Assembly (NCBI GenBank): GCA_020636405.1
Contig: JACJXW010000004.1
Location: 2,778,001-2,842,000, forward strand
DNA: 64,000 nt
Direction of reading: 5' to 3'
Source: Lewinellaceae bacterium
Lineage (GTDB): Bacteria; Bacteroidota; Bacteroidia; Chitinophagales; Saprospiraceae
The position numbers and the translations under genes are program-made. Shown piece after piece: positions 28,716-37,742 of the stretch. Position 1 is the first letter of the stretch. The number at the start of each line of letters is the position of its first letter. A model generated the notes under the pieces. It saw only the letters and a list, made by a program, of their open reading frames with translations. It did not search any database and had not been told where the DNA came from.

Positions 28716-30188
28716 CTATGATTCCGCCATTTTCTGAGAGAAGCGGAGTATGATGAACTCTGCCGGCCGTACAGGCGCTACGCCGATCTCGACGATCATT
28801 CTACCTTCGAGGATATCCTGAGGCGTCATGGTTTTACCCAGGCCTACTTCAACAAAAAAGGCATGTTCTGCCTTGGCGCCCTGCAGGGCGCCGTCGCGCC
28901 ATTGTAAGGTCAGGAAGTTTTCGATCATGGCCCGGACGCGTACCCAGGTATTGGCGTCATTGGGTTCGAAGACGAATTGTTCGCAGGCTTTCTTCACCGA
29001 TTCTTCCACCATGTTCATAAACCGGCGAACAGGTACATATCGCCATTCGTTGTCGTTGCCGGCCAGGGTGCGCGCCCCCCATATCAGGGTGCCTTTACCC
29101 GTGAAAGCCCGGATGGCATTGATGGACTTGCCAGCATTGGTGTCGACATTCAACGCTTCCAGCTGCGCCTGGGTAAAGGCGGCAGACGGCCCCAATACTC
29201 CGTTGAGGCTTACATTGGCGGGCGCTTTCCATACCCCGCGGGTACGGTCGACAAAGGCCATGACTCCGGCGACGGCTCCACTCGGAGGAAACAGGTTCTC
29301 CACCGTGTTCAGGCCGGCAAGCAGGGCCTTGTAAGGAGCAAAACCTTCGATGAGGGCTTGTTCCGCTTCGGCAATCTGTTCTTCGGTAGGCGACCCCCCA
29401 AGCAGGGTGTCGTAATTGTCGAAAAGGGCCTGGACATCAGCGTTCCCACCATGGACGCTATTGCTGTTCAGCGCTACCGCCGCCCCCCCGTCGATGCTGA
29501 TAATGGTTCCGTCGATGTCCCCATATCTGATATTCTTGGGTGGTGCTACCCGCAGCCAGGGCGTATATGCGGCGCCGTACTTCAAATTGTTGATGCCGAT
29601 ACTGTCCCTGAATCCGCTGGCTTTGGTTCCCAGAGGATCATCGGACTCCAGGTCGCAAATGGTGATCCTGTCCTTCAGCGTTCCGCATTGCAGTAGCGCG
29701 GATTGCTGGATGCCATATAAACTGCTTCCCAGCTTGACGGCATCGGGAAACAGCAAAATGGTAGGCTCGTCCACTCCTTCCAACGCTTTCAGGGCGCCGG
29801 TGCTGAGGTCGTTGTAATCACTGGCCGTGCCGGGAGAGGCGTAGGTCCCGACGGATACGATATAACAATCGCCTCCTCCGTTGAGGTAGAACAGCCGAAC
29901 CGAATCGTACAGATAGTGTCCGATGGTAAGCGTTGCCCCAATAAAATTCAGGCCGGCATCCAGGTTGATCTGGGTGACATTCGGCACTGGCGCTGATCCG
30001 AAAATGCGCTCATAGTCTTTAAAGGAAGAGATCCTTATGGGCTTTTTGTCCAGGCTGTTCCCACTGGCGTCTGTATCATTTTGGGTATTCCCGATAAAGG
30101 CCGGGATGGCCGTTTCCACCTGGGCGACGGAAGGAGGGAATTTGGGGATTTCCTCAATATAGACACCTGGTATTTTGTAATCCGGCAT
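28716..30188 (-). CDS. eCIS contractile sheath protein
   Basis: 490 aa. It starts MPDYKIPGVYIEEIP, the phage sheath hallmark, and ends with a conserved C-terminal domain (GVAPVRPAEFIILRFSQKM) that makes the inter-subunit handshake. WGARTLAGNDNEWRYVPVRR in the second half is also typical. Only one sheath gene is present, against three in Afp/Pvc, as in simpler Bacteroidota systems. Contraction of this sheath drives the tube and spike outward. Confidence 0.95.
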   Translation of the reverse strand: MPDYKIPGVYIEEIPKFPPSVAQVETAIPAFIGNTQNDTDASGNSLDKKPIRISSFKDYERIFGSAPVPNVTQINLDAGLNFIGATLTIGHYLYDSVRLFYLNGGGDCYIVSVGTYASPGTASDYNDLSTGALKALEGVDEPTILLFPDAVKLGSSLYGIQQSALLQCGTLKDRITICDLESDDPLGTKASGFRDSIGINNLKYGAAYTPWLRVAPPKNIRYGDIDGTIISIDGGAAVALNSNSVHGGNADVQALFDNYDTLLGGSPTEEQIAEAEQALIEGFAPYKALLAGLNTVENLFPPSGAVAGVMAFVDRTRGVWKAPANVSLNGVLGPSAAFTQAQLEALNVDTNAGKSINAIRAFTGKGTLIWGARTLAGNDNEWRYVPVRRFMNMVEESVKKACEQFVFEPNDANTWVRVRAMIENFLTLQWRDGALQGAKAEHAFFVEVGLGKTMTPQDILEGRMIVEIGVAPVRPAEFIILRFSQKMAES

Positions 30189-30226
30189 AGCTTATTGATT
30201 TTGTTTGATTTTAATTGAATGACCAT

Positions 30227-31003
30227 TTAAGATTTTGCAATACGGATATCGTAAACTCCATTGCTTAGATTTTCGAGATAGATCTGGACAACGCAAAACA
30301 CGCCGCCTTCGTCCTCGAGGCCCAGATAGCGTTCTTCGGTTGCCAGGTTGGCGGACTCGAAGCGGTAAAGGCCCTCCGGCAGAGGGCGGCAGTCCAGTTC
30401 GTATTCCGTTTGTCCGGGGCCGCTCGGGGCTTCGAGCGTAAGTACGGGGGTTATAGAGGAACCGTTCACATCATAAACTTCCACGGAAGAGGGGGTTCCT
30501 GGAGCCAGTTGGGGGAGCCGGACGATCCTGGAAGAATGGCTTTTGCGATGGATGTTTCCCAGGTAGGTATTCCCTACTGTATCGCTGAGGGTATCTACCG
30601 TGAGCATCCCCTTATTGGTCAGATAAAATACCTTACCCCGCAAACTGTCTACTCCCGGCCCCAGGTTTGTATAGTAGAGGAATTGAGGATCTGTAACGGA
30701 TAAAAGCAGCGTAAGCTTCAGGCTGCCGTTCGTTTCTGTATAACCGGTTCTCGAAGCCAGCAGGCAGCCTTTGCGGGTGCGTTTAAAGACCAGCCCTTTT
30801 TGCCTGATGAGCTCTATGGATTCTTTGGATAGCCGAAGGCCCATGAATTGCCTGATATCATAGTCCAGCAGACGTTGGACAATATCCGGCGGGGTGGCTC
30901 CCGAGGGCGGGGGGGTGAAAACGCCGCTCGTTGGAGAATCCAGCAGGTGATGGTGCCAGACGATCAGGTCGAACACTGTTTGATATGTTATTGTGAACCC
31001 CAT
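30227..31003 (-). CDS. Unknown 258-aa eCIS protein between cap and sheath genes
   Basis: Starts at ATG 31003 (MGFTITYQTVFDLIVWHHH), 7 bp after the DUF4255 gene; an in-frame extension to 31051 would overlap that gene. Residues ~1-80 are helical. Residues ~90-258 look all-beta and include SVEVYDVNGSSITPVLTLEA and a YELDCRPLPEGLYRFE strand pair. No enzyme motif, signal peptide or membrane segment is visible. Position in the operon argues for a structural part at the cap end, such as a cap adaptor, but this is inference. I do not recognise the family. Confidence 0.6.
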   Translation of the reverse strand: MGFTITYQTVFDLIVWHHHLLDSPTSGVFTPPPSGATPPDIVQRLLDYDIRQFMGLRLSKESIELIRQKGLVFKRTRKGCLLASRTGYTETNGSLKLTLLLSVTDPQFLYYTNLGPGVDSLRGKVFYLTNKGMLTVDTLSDTVGNTYLGNIHRKSHSSRIVRLPQLAPGTPSSVEVYDVNGSSITPVLTLEAPSGPGQTEYELDCRPLPEGLYRFESANLATEERYLGLEDEGGVFCVVQIYLENLSNGVYDIRIAKS

Positions 31004-31010
31004 ATGCGTT

Positions 31011-31631
31011 TTAGTAAATCGTTTCTCCCAGAATGATGGTCCGGATCTCATCCCCTGCCTGAGGTTCGTCTTCGTACTGTATGCTCACGAGTTGCAATTT
31101 GTAGATGACACTGGGGAGTTGTTTACCGCCCAATACTCCCCAGATGTGGTTGATCTGTTCAAAAGAAGGGGAATAAAGGTTGATATTGAAATTGAAACGG
31201 GTTATGCCCAGCCCGCTTACGGGCACCGAGTTTTCTTCTGTGAACACCCGCTGATGTTGCAGGTAGCCGATCGAACGGGAAAGAAAAAGCAAGGCCTTAT
31301 CGTATGCATTATTATTGGCGGTTAGCAAAACGTAGAGGTTGAGGACGGCCGGCGGGTTGATGTATTCCAGATTTCCGTTCACCGGGTTGCGGCGGTGTGC
31401 GGGCTGGTTCTTCAAAGTGAATTCTTCCTCGATCTTAATAACGGTGAGAACGAGCCGGTCATTGATGGATGGGCTCCGGTTCCCGGGTGTTTCGGCAAAA
31501 GCAATATTTCCGATAATTACGTTGTCGCGGGCGGCATCTTGCGGGAGGGTTTGCAGCCCGTTCAAAGCGCTCTCGAGGTTGGCCTGGAATATTTTTAGGA
31601 TATCATGAATAGTGTCTCTTACAACGGGCAT
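31011..31631 (-). CDS. DUF4255 tube/sheath terminator (Afp16/Pvc16-like cap)
   Basis: 206 aa, first gene of the operon. The DUF4255 pattern is clear: DTIHDILKIFQANLE at the start, the central VLTVIKIEEEFTLKN, and YINPPAVLNLYVLLTAN, followed by RFNFNINLYSPSFEQINHIW and LQLVSIQYEDEP. Afp16/Pvc16 terminates the tube and sheath at the distal end and controls length together with the tape measure. ATG 31631 is the start; a 156-bp gap with three palindromes separates it from the regulator gene upstream. Confidence 0.9.
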   Translation of the reverse strand: MPVVRDTIHDILKIFQANLESALNGLQTLPQDAARDNVIIGNIAFAETPGNRSPSINDRLVLTVIKIEEEFTLKNQPAHRRNPVNGNLEYINPPAVLNLYVLLTANNNAYDKALLFLSRSIGYLQHQRVFTEENSVPVSGLGITRFNFNINLYSPSFEQINHIWGVLGGKQLPSVIYKLQLVSIQYEDEPQAGDEIRTIILGETIY

Positions 31632-31662
31632 GGCCTGACAGGTGTTATTTTTGGGTTTATGA

Positions 31663-31774
31663 TTCCAATGTTGGAAGCGAAAACGGGGGTTGTTTTCTTA
31701 GGTCAATGTGGCTATTTTTTTTGGAGGATGGTTCCCTGAATTCAGGGAGATTTTTAAATCCCGGAATTCAGGGA
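31663..31774 (-). promoter_or_regulatory. Candidate operator cluster upstream of the eCIS operon
   Basis: Three dyads lie between the regulator stop (31788) and the first eCIS gene (31631). They are a perfect 16-bp palindrome TCCCTGAATTCAGGGA at 31733-31748, a near copy TCCCGGAATTCAGGGA at 31759-31774 whose centre is 26 bp away, and TTCCAATGTTGGAA at 31663-31676. The two copies are not followed by a T-run, so they read better as protein-binding sites than as a terminator. No clear TAnnTTTG box was found. Confidence 0.45.
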
Positions 31775-31787
31775 CAACAGCTTAAGA

Positions 31788-32441
31788 TCAGGAGAAATGA
31801 ATGGGATACAATTGCTGGCAGAGTGCTTCCCGGACCAGGCCCGCCGTATTTTTCACTCCTAATTTCAGTATCAGGTTTTTGCGGTGGGTCTCTACCGTAC
31901 TGAAGGCAATATAGAGTTGGTCGGCAATTTCCTGGGTGCTTTTTTCTTCAACGATGAGCTGTAACACTTCGCGCTCGCGTTTTGTTAGCTGGGTACAAAG
32001 TTTCCTTTTCGTTGAAAGCCCAAGAGATTGCCTCCAGAGTTGGCAACGCAGTAATTCCTGGATGAATATGTCCCCCTCGGTTACAGTATTGATTGCCGAG
32101 ATGAGTTCGGAAGGCCCGATCGTTTTTAGCAGAAACCCTTTGAGCCCGCAGGAAAGGTAGTTTTTAATTAAGCCGGGGTCCGGATTAGAGAGGGTATGCA
32201 TCAATATGGTCTTTACTTCCGGCCAGTCCTGCCAGAGGTAATTCTTCTTCCTTGTGAAAGATAATCCATCTAACTGGGCATCCAGCAGCAAGACTTCCGG
32301 CATGCCTTCCTCCATCCCCTCCAAAAGGCCGTTTCTATTTGAAAAATGGCCTTTAACCTTGAAATTCGGGAGAGATGATAGGGTGGATACCAAGCCCTGT
32401 AAAAACAAAGGTGCGGATTCGGCGATAAAAATGTTTTTCAT
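31788..32441 (-). CDS. NarL/LuxR-family response regulator, likely eCIS regulator
   Basis: 217 aa. The N-terminal receiver (~1-120) has a phosphoacceptor-like Asp in VLLLDAQLDG and the conserved Lys in FLLKTIG. The usual acidic pair at the end of strand 1 is replaced by AES (NIFIAESAP), so the phosphorylation site may be weak. The C-terminal ~65 residues are a LuxR-type helix-turn-helix (LTKREREVLQLIVEEKSTQE, then the recognition helix region AFSTVETHRKNL). It ends 157 bp before the eCIS operon on the same strand. Control of the operon is inferred from position; no partner histidine kinase is adjacent. Confidence 0.85.
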   Translation of the reverse strand: MKNIFIAESAPLFLQGLVSTLSSLPNFKVKGHFSNRNGLLEGMEEGMPEVLLLDAQLDGLSFTRKKNYLWQDWPEVKTILMHTLSNPDPGLIKNYLSCGLKGFLLKTIGPSELISAINTVTEGDIFIQELLRCQLWRQSLGLSTKRKLCTQLTKREREVLQLIVEEKSTQEIADQLYIAFSTVETHRKNLILKLGVKNTAGLVREALCQQLYPIHFS

Positions 32442-32922
32442 TTTGGGATCTTTTGGTGTTTAGGACTCCATAACTGAATTTAGCAATCTGTTTTCTTCAT
32501 ACTCTGAAAACGGGGGCAGTGAGCCGTGGTATTGTTATTATCCGGGCGCATGGGGAAGCACAGGGACAATGCAATGCCGCAGGCATTTATTCTGAGGAGG
32601 GGGTGCCGTGGTTTCTCGAACAGGCTTTGATACCTGGCAAATATTAAGGCGATGGAGTAGGCAGGTATAGGACTCTAAAATATTCGGTACAAGTAGAAAT
32701 TTTCCTGTAGTGCAAGGGGTAGAAAAAAGATGGGGGTAGAACAGTTAAGGGGTTATGAATGTCATAGGTATTAGGGTTTATAATAATTTGTGAAATCGGT
32801 TCCAACCAAATATATGTCATTTAAACTAAAGAGTAAAGAATTTTATACTTTGTTTTTTTTAATGCATTTGCCAGGTGTTGAAACAAGCCGGAAGGGATGA
32901 TCTGATGATGATCCTCCCCCCC
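32442..32922. other. 480-bp intergenic region without a gene
   Basis: Lies upstream of the response-regulator gene and downstream of the CAP-domain gene (both minus strand), so it must contain the regulator's promoter. It is AT-rich near 32760-32870. I found no clean TAnnTTTG box, tRNA, hairpin terminator or credible coding frame. Confidence 0.5.
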
Positions 32923-33405
32923 TCACCGCCGCCCCAGATCCTGCACCCAATATCCTCCCGCCCGGGCGGCGCCTATCTCTTTGTATTCCCCGCTCATCAT
33001 ATTCTCACAATGCCCCGGGCTGTTCTTCCAGCCCTGTACCACCGCCGCCACATCCGGGTGGCCCCAGGCGATATTCTCTGCTACCGCCCGCCAGGCGTAA
33101 CCGGTATCGCTTATCCGTTCGGACATGGCGCTGCCGTCGGAGCCGCGGTGGTCGAAGAAGTTGTTTTTGTTCATGTCGTTCGCGTGGCGCAGGGCAGCGC
33201 GGGCAAGCTGGTTGTTCCAACTCAGGGGCGGTACAGGGGGCATCCAGCGGGAACCGCAACGACAGCCCCTTTCCCGCAGGGCGTTCACTTCCATCAGCAT
33301 CTGGCCGGACAAGGGGCCGGGTTCCAGCCTGACGATCGGTGGCGGCTGCGCATCGGGCTTGGCGTAGGAGAAGAGGGCGAACGCTAAGAACAACATTGGG
33401 ATCAT
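32923..33405 (-). CDS. Secreted CAP-domain (SCP/YkwD-like) protein
   Basis: 160 aa. A short hydrophobic N-terminus (MIPMLFLAFALFSYA) looks like a signal peptide. The CAP core follows: LSWNNQLARAALRHANDM, FFDHRGSDG, RAVAENIAWG and the signature WKNSPGHCENMM, ending in a WVQDLG strand. The two His residues and the Glu of the CAP cavity are present. Bacterial CAP proteins are extracytoplasmic and their biochemical role is mostly unsettled. A Cys pair (CRCG) precedes the domain. It is a single gene with the subtilase divergent on its upstream side. Confidence 0.88.
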   Translation of the reverse strand: MIPMLFLAFALFSYAKPDAQPPPIVRLEPGPLSGQMLMEVNALRERGCRCGSRWMPPVPPLSWNNQLARAALRHANDMNKNNFFDHRGSDGSAMSERISDTGYAWRAVAENIAWGHPDVAAVVQGWKNSPGHCENMMSGEYKEIGAARAGGYWVQDLGRR

Positions 33406-33552
33406 TGCCTTCCTGTTTTGAAAATGAATAGCCTTCCTTCAATAATCGTTCTTTCTGAGGTGTTTAGTATAGTAAGGATGGGCTAATTCTGTAACCAGAA
33501 AATAAATAAGCCCGTTTAACCCATCAACCATGAACTCATCAACCCATCAACC

Positions 33553-35973
33553 ATGAACCCATCAACCCCATACCCGCTCTTCCGTGGCGGACAGCAGTTG
33601 TCGATCAGCAAAGTACCGGATGAATTCACTATCCGTTCCGTTCCGGGCGTTGACCAGGGGGCCTTAAGCCGGTCGATGGGTTGCCGGATGGAGGGGCAAA
33701 TGGCGGAGCAACAGCTGGCCGTCCTCTCCGTTGAGCCAGACGGGCTGGAAGAGGCCATGGCCCGCCTGCGCGCCAGCCGGGAGGTGGCATTTGCTTCTCA
33801 TACCTATTCTATTGATAACGATCCCATCGGCCGGTTTTACCTTACGGATGAGGTTACTGTGCAGTTCTTTCCAGAGGTTTCCCGGCGCATCAGAGAGGAG
33901 CTGATGGAAGGGGAGGGGCTTACATTGATCAAGGCCATCAAGGGGGTGGACGACGGGTATGTCTACCGCCTTTCTGCCGGCGCCCGCGCCAATCCGCTGA
34001 AGTTGGCCCAGCAATTGAACCAATTGCCAGAGGTTCGGTATTGCGAGGCCAATGTGGTTATTCCCTGCCTGCATCATTACGAACCAACTGATACCCTTTT
34101 CAAGCACCAGTGGTACCTGCAGCACAACGGCGGACTTCAACTGGAGAAAGATGCCCATATCGATATCGTGCGCGCCTGGGATGTCACTAAAGGCGCCCGT
34201 TCCATTATCGTGGCGGTGGTCGATGATTTCATCGATACCAGCCATCGGGACTTCAGCGGTTCGGGAAAGATAGTGGCCCCACTCAGCCTGAAGGATCCGG
34301 AGGGTGGTTTGCCCAAGGCGGGAAGGGGAGAAAACCACGGAACGGCCTGCGCCGGACTGGCAGTTGCTGAAGAGAACGGCCTGGGGATAGTCGGGGCCGC
34401 GCCCGGTTGCGCCTTGATGCCCATTCATTCCTCCGGGACCATTGATGATAATGCCATTGAGCTTTTGTTCGACTGGGCCATCCGCAAGGGCGCCTCAGTC
34501 CTATCCAACAGTTGGGGCGTGGCTGCCGCCAATTTCCCGCTGAGTATCCGCCAGCACGCTGCTATTCACCGGGCAGCCACTGAAGGGCGGGGCGGTAAGG
34601 GGTGCGTTATCTGTTTCGCTGCCGGCAATGCCAACCGGCCGATTAATGGTACGGTCGACGAGTCTGGCTGGCCCGGCAGGCGCCTTTTGGGGCCTACCCG
34701 CTGGTACAATGGGTTTACGGCCCATCCGGATGTCATCACCGTTGCGGCCTGCACCAGTTTCAATCAAAAGGCGGCCTACAGCAACTGGGGCGCGGAGGTC
34801 TCGGTCTGTGCGCCCAGCAACAATGGGCACCCCTCCATCGGGCCAGAGCTTACCTATCCTAAAGTATCCGTTCCCTTTCCTGGAAAGGCGGTCTATACCA
34901 CGGACCGAAGCGGGAAGGAAGGGTATGCCCGTTCCGATTATACCTCCGAATTCGGAGGCACCTCCAGTGCTTGTCCGCTGGTGGCGGGCGTAGCGGCGCT
35001 GATCCTGTCGGTGAACCCCGGCCTTACCGCCCCTGAGGTGAGAGCGATACTGGAAAGCACGGCTGATAAGATACAGGATAAAGGAACCGACCCCCAGCTC
35101 GGCCTCAGAATGGGCGCGTACGATGAAAAGGGGCACTCGCCCTGGTTTGGATTCGGTAAGGTAAACGCCTTTCGGGCAGTAGTGAAGGCCAGCGGGCAGG
35201 ACGGCCAGGCCACGAAGGCCTTCACCGGACAATCCGCTCCGGGGGTGGCGATAACCGACAACCTGTACGAGGGTGTGGCCGACCCGATGCAGGTACACGA
35301 ACAGGGTGCTGTAAAAAGTGTGGAAGTCAGCCTGCGGGTCAAACATCCGTATATCGGCGACCTGAAGGCCTCCCTCATCGCTCCATCCGGGAAAAAGGCG
35401 CTTTTACACGATAAGCAGGGTGGGGGAAGGAATAAGATAAGAAAAACTTATACCCTGCAGAATACCCCGTCGCTCAGGGAACTGCTGGGAGAACTGGCCG
35501 AAGGCACCTGGTGGCTCGCCATTCAGGATATTGCCCCGCGGGATTCCGGAACCCTGGAGGAGTGGAGCCTGTCCCTGGTGTTCGCTCCTGTACAAACGAT
35601 CCTCCTGGAGGATAAGCCTGAACTGGCCATTCCCGACGACCAGGCCTTCGGGATAGAACGGGCCCTCCGGGTGGAAAGCGAAGCAATAGTAAAGAAGGTC
35701 ACCCTCAAAGTGGATATCGCCCACCCGTTCATCGGCGACCTGGAGGTTGCCCTTCGGGCGCCTTCCGGGAAGGCGGCGGTGTTGCACGCCCGTAAAGGCG
35801 GGGCCTCAGATGGCCTTTCAACCACCTACACCAGCTTGGATACTCCCGCCCTGCAAACCCTCGCCGGCCTGCCAGCCAAAGGGGAATGGGCGATTAGGGT
35901 CAGAGACCTCGCCTTCCGGGACGTGGGCAGGCTGAACCGCTGGGCCCTGGAGTTGGTGGTGGAGGGCAGATAG
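33553..35973 (+). CDS. Subtilisin-like S8 protease with two P domains
   Basis: 806 aa. An N-terminal ~200-residue region may be a propeptide. The S8 catalytic domain has the Asp in VAVVDDFIDTSH (~221), the His in ENHGTACAGLA (~261) and the Ser in GGTSSACPLVAGVAALIL (~471). Two proprotein-convertase P domains follow (~565-680 and ~695-805), each with an HPxIGDL and APSGK pattern and a final DSGTLEEWSL or DVGRLNRWAL strand. P domains stabilise such proteases or aid processing. No signal peptide is visible at the chosen start; the next upstream ATG in the repeated ATCAACCATGAAC leader runs into a stop. Secretion by an unusual route is possible. Confidence 0.9.
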   Translation: MNPSTPYPLFRGGQQLSISKVPDEFTIRSVPGVDQGALSRSMGCRMEGQMAEQQLAVLSVEPDGLEEAMARLRASREVAFASHTYSIDNDPIGRFYLTDEVTVQFFPEVSRRIREELMEGEGLTLIKAIKGVDDGYVYRLSAGARANPLKLAQQLNQLPEVRYCEANVVIPCLHHYEPTDTLFKHQWYLQHNGGLQLEKDAHIDIVRAWDVTKGARSIIVAVVDDFIDTSHRDFSGSGKIVAPLSLKDPEGGLPKAGRGENHGTACAGLAVAEENGLGIVGAAPGCALMPIHSSGTIDDNAIELLFDWAIRKGASVLSNSWGVAAANFPLSIRQHAAIHRAATEGRGGKGCVICFAAGNANRPINGTVDESGWPGRRLLGPTRWYNGFTAHPDVITVAACTSFNQKAAYSNWGAEVSVCAPSNNGHPSIGPELTYPKVSVPFPGKAVYTTDRSGKEGYARSDYTSEFGGTSSACPLVAGVAALILSVNPGLTAPEVRAILESTADKIQDKGTDPQLGLRMGAYDEKGHSPWFGFGKVNAFRAVVKASGQDGQATKAFTGQSAPGVAITDNLYEGVADPMQVHEQGAVKSVEVSLRVKHPYIGDLKASLIAPSGKKALLHDKQGGGRNKIRKTYTLQNTPSLRELLGELAEGTWWLAIQDIAPRDSGTLEEWSLSLVFAPVQTILLEDKPELAIPDDQAFGIERALRVESEAIVKKVTLKVDIAHPFIGDLEVALRAPSGKAAVLHARKGGASDGLSTTYTSLDTPALQTLAGLPAKGEWAIRVRDLAFRDVGRLNRWALELVVEGR

Positions 35974-36266
35974 GTAAGTCGTGTTTTATTGGGTGAGGAC
36001 GAGTGGACTGTCAATTCCTGACCAAAAACCAGTGTCATATGAAAATCAAAGCGTTTGAAGCGTATGAAGGTTACCTGTTTGCCAAACTGGAACGTTTGGG
36101 AACCTTCTCCGCGGGCCGCGGGTAGTTGTATGGACAAAAACAATTTAACCATACCGCCAACAATCGAACCGAGCCCCGGGAAAATGGCCTGAAGCGTTTC
36201 GAATTCGAGGCAGTATGGGTATTACTAAAATTGTCCAGCTTCTTACGCTTATACCCTGATACCTAA

Positions 36267-37634
36267 CTACTCACACCCCAGGTCCACCCGCGATTGCGGG
36301 TCATTATTGGGGAAGCAAAGCCCGGAGAGGATGGACTCCGGTTCGTAGCGTTTGAGGTTGGGGTCGTGCAGGGCGTTTTCCAGGAAGGCGGTAATGGCCT
36401 CTATTTCCGGATCGCTGAGCCCCAGAGGGCTGAATTCTTCTGCCAGTTGGCTTGCCGGCACATCCGGGTTCTCAGGCTGGGCATTGTTTTTGTATACTAC
36501 CACATCCCGTACGGAGCGGAAGCTGGCGCCATGGCCGTAGAAGGGAGAGTCCTTCAGGTTGTACAACTGGGGGACTTTAAATTTATAGACGTCTTCCGGC
36601 CTGCCGGTGAACCCGCCTCTTCCCAGGTCGGTGGGGGCGTCTACCGGTGTCTGGAAAGTCTCTTCCGGGCAGTCGAACATGTCGTTCATCCCGAGGGCAT
36701 AGAATTCCATACTGTTGAGTGCCGGCCCGGAGTGGCAACTGCCGCATTGGCCTTTGCCAAAGAAGAGGATGGCGCCTTCTTTTTCGAGGCTGGACAGGGC
36801 TTGCTTTTCTCCCCTCAACCACTGCTGGAAGGGCGCTTCATTGGCCATAAGCGTGCGCTCGTAGGCGGCAATGGCCAGGCCTGCGGTGATACGGCTGTAC
36901 CGTTCCTCCTGTGGGAGGCCGGGGAATGCCTGATCGAACATCTCCTTATAGCCGAGGTTTTCCAGGGTTTCTCGGTCGGTTACCAGGCGGTGGATGCCCA
37001 GTCCTTCGATGGCCTGTGACTCCAGCCCGTGGAAGCCCAGGTGGTTGACTTCCGGTTTGCTTCCCGGAACCCAGGCGTATTCGGTGCCTTCATTGGGGCC
37101 TTTTGCCCCGAACTGCCCGTTCCAAAGAGTGACGATCTGAAAGGCGCTGTTGAGGGCAGATGGGGAACGTATGGGCTGTACGTCCAGCTCAATCACGCTG
37201 AAATTGGCATCGCGGTGGCGCCCTTCGCCGTTTACGCCAAAACCTTGCCCGCCTTCGCCGATACCCTGATGCCTTCCCGCCTGGAAGCCGGCGGAGGCAA
37301 AGTGGCAGGAGGCACAGGAATAAGTGCCGGCACCCATAGGGTTTTTCGGGGTAAGGGCCAGTCCGGTTTCGTGAAACAGTAACTTTCCCAACGCTACCTT
37401 CTCCGGTGTGAGCGGATTACGGGGGTCTTGAGGAATGGACCCCAACGCCTCTGGAGCAGGCAAGAGAAAAAGATCAGGCCCCACACCCTGGGACACGTCT
37501 GTCAGGACTTGCACCAACTGTTCATCCAGCGGGTCGGGTGTGAAAGGAGCAGGTTCATCCTCTTTACAGGCCGCCAATAAGAGGACGGCCATCAATGCCA
37601 CCAAATAGCGGTTCTGCCTGTGCATGAAGGTCAT
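36267..37634 (-). CDS. Di-haem cytochrome c peroxidase-family lipoprotein
   Basis: 455 aa from ATG 37634 (another ATG lies 9 bp further in; a longer frame to 37700 lacks a signal sequence at its start). A signal peptide ends in the lipobox LLAAC. Two haem-binding sites are seen: CASCH (~98) and CGSCH (~292), in the MauG/CcpA arrangement, with LGKLLFHETGLALTP ahead of the first. Such proteins reduce peroxides or oxidise substrates in the periplasm. Transcription faces away from the subtilase. Confidence 0.85.
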   Translation of the reverse strand: MTFMHRQNRYLVALMAVLLLAACKEDEPAPFTPDPLDEQLVQVLTDVSQGVGPDLFLLPAPEALGSIPQDPRNPLTPEKVALGKLLFHETGLALTPKNPMGAGTYSCASCHFASAGFQAGRHQGIGEGGQGFGVNGEGRHRDANFSVIELDVQPIRSPSALNSAFQIVTLWNGQFGAKGPNEGTEYAWVPGSKPEVNHLGFHGLESQAIEGLGIHRLVTDRETLENLGYKEMFDQAFPGLPQEERYSRITAGLAIAAYERTLMANEAPFQQWLRGEKQALSSLEKEGAILFFGKGQCGSCHSGPALNSMEFYALGMNDMFDCPEETFQTPVDAPTDLGRGGFTGRPEDVYKFKVPQLYNLKDSPFYGHGASFRSVRDVVVYKNNAQPENPDVPASQLAEEFSPLGLSDPEIEAITAFLENALHDPNLKRYEPESILSGLCFPNNDPQSRVDLGCE

Positions 37635-37742
37635 GTTTTTAGAACAATAATACGGGGTAGGTTTATAACAGTTTGCAGATAAAAATACAATTTTCGGCAT
37701 TCAATATGCCTGTTCAGGGTGGGAATAATTTTGGAGGCAGGC

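Noticed and set aside
5141..31631. Type VI secretion system or prophage tail instead of eCIS
   Set aside because: No TssJ/L/M membrane complex, ClpV, phage capsid, terminase or lysis genes; DUF4255, DUF5908, tape measure, AAA ATPase and DUF4157 cargo are eCIS features.
31733..31774. Palindromes as the terminator of the response-regulator gene
   Set aside because: No T-run follows on the minus strand, and two copies at fixed spacing fit binding sites better; kept as a candidate operator.
34501..35346. 281-codon minus-strand frame opposite the subtilase
   Set aside because: The subtilase frame contains all catalytic motifs; the opposite frame shows none.
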